Positions 14,208-17,400 of a DNA stretch of 17,400 nt are shown here, piece after piece. The stretch's first letter is position 1. The number at the start of each line of letters is the position of its first letter. The stretch comes from JBFHES01 sp041584015. GTDB lineage: Bacteria; Bacteroidota; Bacteroidia; Bacteroidales; M50B96. The notes below the pieces were generated by a model. The model made no database searches and was not told the origin of the DNA. It saw nothing but the letters and a program-made list of their open reading frames with translations. A program made the translations under genes and the position numbers. The stretch spans positions 1 through 17,400 of the forward strand of contig JBFHES010000072.1 of NCBI GenBank assembly GCA_041584015.1, in the 5' to 3' direction.

Positions 14208-15480
14208 AGAAACTATCAAGAGCAAGATAGATGGTTTCGAGTTTCCTTATGAGCCTGCAGACTGGGCCGTGATGGAACAAAAACTTGATGCCCTTCCAAA
14301 AGGATTCCTCGGAACCATTGGCAGAAAAATCGCAGCTGCATCAGTATTTGTTGCTGTAATTGTTGCGTCAATTTTATATTTTGGCTCCGATAGAATTACG
14401 GACACAACTATCTCTGCTAAGTCTGAAGCAGCAGCTATTTCTCAAAGCGACATTACACCTGCTGAAAGCACACCTTTATCAACAGAAGTTGTTGAACACA
14501 CACATCCTGTAAAGGCAACAAAGAAACCTGCAAACACCACTCCTCCTATAGAGAATACAAAAAACACTAAGCTTGAAACAGTGCCTAAGCTGCAGGAAAC
14601 TACAAACACAGCTTCTACTAAAAATTTAGTAAGCGATAATAACCAAAGCATTAGAAAGAAAGAAACAATTTTACCTCTTGAAAAAGATCAGCCTGCTGCG
14701 AATATCGTATATCCCGATGCTAGTTTCAATGTAGATCAGTTAGTCGGTTGTCAGCCGCTTAGAGTTGAATTCACGCCTAATGAAGAATCAGATTCCATCT
14801 TCTATTTATGGAACTTTGGAAATGGAGTCGTGTCAACTCAAGCCAATCCAGTTATCACATTCAATAACCCAGGCGAATATAATGTAAGCTTAACCGTAAG
14901 CTATTTCAAATCTGATCTGGAGTCGGTTTACAGTTTACCACAAGCTATTGAAGTTATCGAAGGTCCGGACGCAAGTTTTAAGTACATTATAGAAGAGCAA
15001 AACTATGTGTTCACAGTTGACAACATTGGCTATAAAAAATACTCATGGCTATTAGTAGATCTTACCTTTGAGAACCAAAGTATGATTGAATATCGTTTTA
15101 TTAAAAATGGTGTGTACCCTGTGAGCTGTATTGCCGAGAACGAATATGGATGTATTGATACCGCCAAGCAAGTACTTGAAGTAATTGTAGAGCATCCTAT
15201 TTTCATGGCAAATGCTTTCACTCCAGACGGAGATGGCGACAACGACTATTTCGGACCAAGAGTTGATGAACTAATTGATATGGAATATAATTTCCAAATA
15301 TACTCCAGAGAAGGATCCGTAGTATTTGAGACGGGCGACATTGGTCACAAATGGGACGGAACAATTAACACCGGGAATATGGCGAAACAGGGTGTTTATG
15401 TATGGAAGATAATTACTACCGACAAGTATGGTAATTCCTGCAAGAAAATGGGTAATGTTACCCTGATTAGGAAATACTAG
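14173..15480 (+). CDS. Membrane anti-sigma-like protein with periplasmic PKD domains and gliding-motility-associated C-terminal domain
   Basis: 435 residues from the ATG at 14173, inside the end of the sigma factor gene. Residues 1-44 are a cytoplasmic segment (FEETIKSKIDGFEFPYEPAD, W31, MEQKLDAL) in the style of Bacteroidota anti-sigma proteins encoded beside ECF factors. One membrane helix lies at about 52-70 (KIAAASVFVAVIVASILYF), with no cleavable signal peptide. Residues about 75-175 are a Thr/Pro/Lys-rich linker. A PKD domain covers about 181-263 (FYLWNFGNGVVS, FNNPGEYNVSLTV), and a degenerate second PKD-like domain about 266-339. The C-terminus, about 343-435, matches the gliding-motility-associated domain (CHU_C, type B sorting domain): NAFTPDGDGDNDYFGP, IYSREG, KWDG, GVYVWKI and GNVTLIRKY. 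Inference: an inner membrane sensor that binds the sigma factor inside and an envelope signal outside. Sure of the domains, less of the function. Confidence 0.85.
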   Translation: MTNKNEINKGFEETIKSKIDGFEFPYEPADWAVMEQKLDALPKGFLGTIGRKIAAASVFVAVIVASILYFGSDRITDTTISAKSEAAAISQSDITPAESTPLSTEVVEHTHPVKATKKPANTTPPIENTKNTKLETVPKLQETTNTASTKNLVSDNNQSIRKKETILPLEKDQPAANIVYPDASFNVDQLVGCQPLRVEFTPNEESDSIFYLWNFGNGVVSTQANPVITFNNPGEYNVSLTVSYFKSDLESVYSLPQAIEVIEGPDASFKYIIEEQNYVFTVDNIGYKKYSWLLVDLTFENQSMIEYRFIKNGVYPVSCIAENEYGCIDTAKQVLEVIVEHPIFMANAFTPDGDGDNDYFGPRVDELIDMEYNFQIYSREGSVVFETGDIGHKWDGTINTGNMAKQGVYVWKIITTDKYGNSCKKMGNVTLIRKY

Positions 15481-15503
15481 AAAGTCTAACAAATACTACC
15501 TTT

Positions 15504-15535
15504 AAAGTCCTGAGAATTATCTTAGGACTTTTTTT
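15504..15535 (+). terminator. Rho-independent terminator of the sigma/anti-sigma operon
   Basis: AAAGTCCTGAG (15504-15514) pairs with CTTAGGACTTT (15521-15531) with one G-U pair and a 6-nt loop, followed by T residues to 15535. It begins 23 bases after the stop codon and marks the end of the two-gene operon. Confidence 0.9.
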
Positions 15536-15619
15536 ATACCCACTATTCTAGCTATGGAACATAAATAATCAAACCTTTATTCCGCATCATTCTGATATAG
15601 ACATAAACCAAAAGTTTTA

Positions 15620-15627
15620 TACTTTTA
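15620..15627 (+). promoter_or_regulatory. Weak candidate -7 box before the conserved-unknown/peptidase operon
   Basis: TACTTTTA differs from TAnnTTTG only at the last base, is followed by CGCGCC, and lies 20 bases before the ATG at 15648. No convincing -33 TTG is present. A promoter is expected here because a terminator closes the preceding operon. Confidence 0.25.
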
Positions 15628-15647
15628 CGCGCCATAAATAACATTCA

Positions 15648-16565
15648 ATGAACAAGAAAGATATAATTACCCTCATACTGCAGGAAATAGAAGATATAAG
15701 CATTATTACCAAAGCTTTTAAAAACGAAGACACGATTCATCCCATTGAAATAAACCTGTGTTTATCAAAGGTTCAGAACTTACACGATGAGCTACAGCTG
15801 CTGCAGGACACGGTTATCACAGATAGTAGTAAATCCATAACGGAGGAAGCGCCAGAAGAAAGCTTTATGAGTGATGAACTAAAGGAACTGATCGCTGAGC
15901 ATGAAGCACAAAAGGCTGCAAACGAAGAAACTCCTTCAGAAGTTGAAACGGTTTCCAATACGATTATAACAACTGAGCTTAAACCAGAGGTAGAAACTAT
16001 AGAAGAAACTACTATACAAGCAGAAGTTAAGAAAGCAGATTCCCAAGTACTTGAACCAGCAATTGCCAAGGCTGAAGCAACTTCGGAGATTGTAAAAGAG
16101 GCTGAAGAAGTTGAAGAACCTAAAACAATCGAAGCAGTTGAAGTAAAACAAGCTCGAAAGAATATACAAGTTAAAGAGAATCGTACCGAAATAGAGACTC
16201 CTGCTAAACCAAAGGCCAAAGAAAAAAAACTTGCAAAGAAAACCATTGGCGACGAGCTTGGAAGTAATAAAAAGTCATTGCACGATGTGATTGCACAAAA
16301 TAACTTTAACAAAGACATCGTTACACGTTTTAAGTCGAAGCCCATCAACGATATAAAAAAGGCAATACCATTAAATGATCGCATCTGGTTTACAAGAGAG
16401 CTCTTTAATGGCAATGCAGATGATTATGCCGAAACTGTTGAAGAAATTAATAAACTTTCAGACTTGAATAATGCCTTGAACTTTATTCAGGAGAAACATA
16501 ATTGGAATGGCGATAATAAAGTGGTTCAAAAATTCCTTAGCATTATTAGTCGAAAATTTCAATAA
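15648..16565 (+). CDS. Conserved Bacteroidota protein of unknown function with acidic linker
   Basis: 305 residues from the ATG, no signal peptide and no membrane segment, so cytoplasmic. Residues 1-55 form a predicted helical domain (IITLILQEIEDISIITKAF, CLSKVQNLHDELQLLQD). Residues about 60-200 are a low-complexity linker rich in Glu, Ala, Val, Thr and Lys, likely disordered. Residues about 205-305 form a compact conserved domain: SLHDVIAQNN, SKPINDIKKAIPLNDRIWF, TRELFNGNADDYAETVEEIN, NALNFIQEKHNWN, VVQKFLSIISRKF. I recall this C-terminal block as widespread in Bacteroidota proteins annotated only as hypothetical, and know no function. The downstream M28 peptidase gene begins 10 bases after the stop, so the two probably form an operon. 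The linker composition is unlike its neighbours, but its base use is not obviously foreign. Confidence 0.8.
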   Translation: MNKKDIITLILQEIEDISIITKAFKNEDTIHPIEINLCLSKVQNLHDELQLLQDTVITDSSKSITEEAPEESFMSDELKELIAEHEAQKAANEETPSEVETVSNTIITTELKPEVETIEETTIQAEVKKADSQVLEPAIAKAEATSEIVKEAEEVEEPKTIEAVEVKQARKNIQVKENRTEIETPAKPKAKEKKLAKKTIGDELGSNKKSLHDVIAQNNFNKDIVTRFKSKPINDIKKAIPLNDRIWFTRELFNGNADDYAETVEEINKLSDLNNALNFIQEKHNWNGDNKVVQKFLSIISRKFQ

Positions 16566-16575
16566 ACATACAGCT

Positions 16576-17400
16576 ATGCGTACACTCAGTCTGTTATTTC
16601 TATGCTCATTATTCATTCTCAATGTTCAAGGTCAGGACACCGCCTATGTACGAGATATCATCAGCAAGCTTGCATCTCCGGAAATGCACGGTCGCGGCTA
16701 TGAATTTGAAGGAGATAAAATAGCAGCAAATTATCTGGCTCTTGAAGCAGAAAAGGCAGGCCTAAGCATGTATGGCGAATCTTGGTTTCAGCCATATACC
16801 ATGTCAGCTAATACCCATCCGGGCAAACTGGAACTAAAGGTAGACGGTAAAGCTCTTATACCCGGCGTCGATTTTCTGGTTACTGCATCATCTCCACGTT
16901 GCAGGGGAAGTTACAAGCTTGCATGGATTAACAAAAAGGTTGTTGAACATGAGCAGGCACTCGAAAACATGCTTGGGAATGACTTGAGTGACTATATACT
17001 GATAATTGATACCGTAGGTATTCATAATGAATTTGTACTGGAGCTCATCAAGTTTATCATTGAAGAAAAACCAACCCGAGCAAAGGCGGTTATACAAGTG
17101 GTAGACGGAAATTTAACCTACAGACCATCCACAATAAAAAAGAAATTCCCAAGTATCTTAGTTAAACGAGGAGCTATAACGGTAGAGAACAAAACGATAA
17201 ATCTTCGCATAAAAGCAAAATTCGAGAAGAAGTATCAAACTCAAAATGTAATTGGTCATCTGCCAGGCAAGGTAGATACAAGTATTGTATTTACGGCGCA
17301 TTACGATCATTTAGGCCGCATGGGAAAAGCTACTTATTTTCCCGGAGCAAACGACAACGCCAGCGGATCGGCAATGCTGGTTAACATGGCTAAAGAATTA
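16576..17400 (+). CDS. M28-family zinc aminopeptidase, N-terminal part (runs off window)
   Basis: 275 codons from the ATG at 16576 to the window end, still open. Signal peptide about 1-20 (MRTLSLLFLCSLFILNVQGQ), giving a periplasmic or exported enzyme. The early part (YVRDIISKLASPEMHGRGY, AANYLALEAEKAGL) is the usual opening of M28 peptidases. Residues about 75-220 form the inserted, PA-like region. The catalytic domain begins with NVIGHLPGK and VFTAHYDHLG, where H242 is the first zinc ligand and D244 the usual supporting acid. PGANDNASG follows, with D260 the metal-bridging aspartate. The catalytic glutamate pair and remaining ligands lie beyond the window. The family removes N-terminal amino acids from peptides using two zinc ions. 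Likely co-transcribed with the conserved gene 10 bases upstream. Confidence 0.92.
   Translation, partial: MRTLSLLFLCSLFILNVQGQDTAYVRDIISKLASPEMHGRGYEFEGDKIAANYLALEAEKAGLSMYGESWFQPYTMSANTHPGKLELKVDGKALIPGVDFLVTASSPRCRGSYKLAWINKKVVEHEQALENMLGNDLSDYILIIDTVGIHNEFVLELIKFIIEEKPTRAKAVIQVVDGNLTYRPSTIKKKFPSILVKRGAITVENKTINLRIKAKFEKKYQTQNVIGHLPGKVDTSIVFTAHYDHLGRMGKATYFPGANDNASGSAMLVNMAKEL

Noticed and set aside
15773..16414. Long open frame (213 codons) on the minus strand opposite the conserved unknown gene
   Set aside because: It is Ser/Ala/Phe-rich low complexity arising as the antisense of the Glu/Ala/Lys-rich linker. The plus-strand gene has a conserved C-terminal domain and operon context.

Overview
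The window looks like chromosomal DNA from a member of the Bacteroidota, probably a free-living flavobacterium- or cytophaga-like organism. The evidence is low GC by eye, absence of clear Shine-Dalgarno sequences before most starts, matches to the Bacteroidota promoter form (TTG near -33, TAnnTTTG near -7), and protein families typical of the phylum: PorT-type beta-barrel, GIN/DUF2807 lipoprotein, carboxypeptidase-regulatory-like domains, a PKD plus gliding-motility-associated (type IX secretion, type B) C-terminal domain, and a Bacteroidota-style MltG. There is no sign of phage, insertion sequence, CRISPR array, tRNA or rRNA. No gene-free stretch reaches 300 bases.

Layout. 1-180 (-): start of a membrane sensor-like protein, cut by the window edge. 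385-2280 (-): exported von Willebrand A protein with a carboxypeptidase-regulatory domain and its own terminator. 2537-2938 (+): orphan single-domain response regulator, followed by a strong terminator. 3079-7542 (+): a 1487-residue secreted protein made almost wholly of 21 TPR-like units, most spaced exactly 64 residues apart. 7625-8614 (-): membrane-anchored SRPBCC plus GyrI-like protein with its own promoter and terminator. 8874-9740 (+) and 9737-10465 (-): outer membrane barrel and an exported protein of unknown function, meeting tail to tail with overlapping stop codons. 10639-11379 (+): second barrel-like protein with a very basic tail. 11521-12249 (-): GIN-domain lipoprotein. A 21-bp perfect hairpin separates these last two. 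12450-13493 (+): MltG. 13611-14207 (+) and 14173-15480 (+): ECF sigma factor and an overlapping membrane anti-sigma-like protein whose periplasmic part holds PKD domains and a gliding-motility-associated C-terminal domain. 15648-16565 (+) and 16576-end (+): conserved unknown protein and an M28 zinc peptidase, probably one operon.

How they fit together. Most products act in the cell envelope: peptidoglycan trimming, outer membrane barrels, periplasmic repeat proteins, lipoproteins, and envelope-to-transcription signalling. The most striking unit is the sigma/anti-sigma pair. Its anti-sigma half lacks a cleavable signal peptide, spans the inner membrane once, and ends in a domain normally used as a type IX secretion sorting signal. 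That suggests a sensor that monitors the envelope or the type IX secretion/gliding machinery and releases its sigma factor. An ECF-like promoter pattern just upstream would fit autoregulation. This function is inferred.
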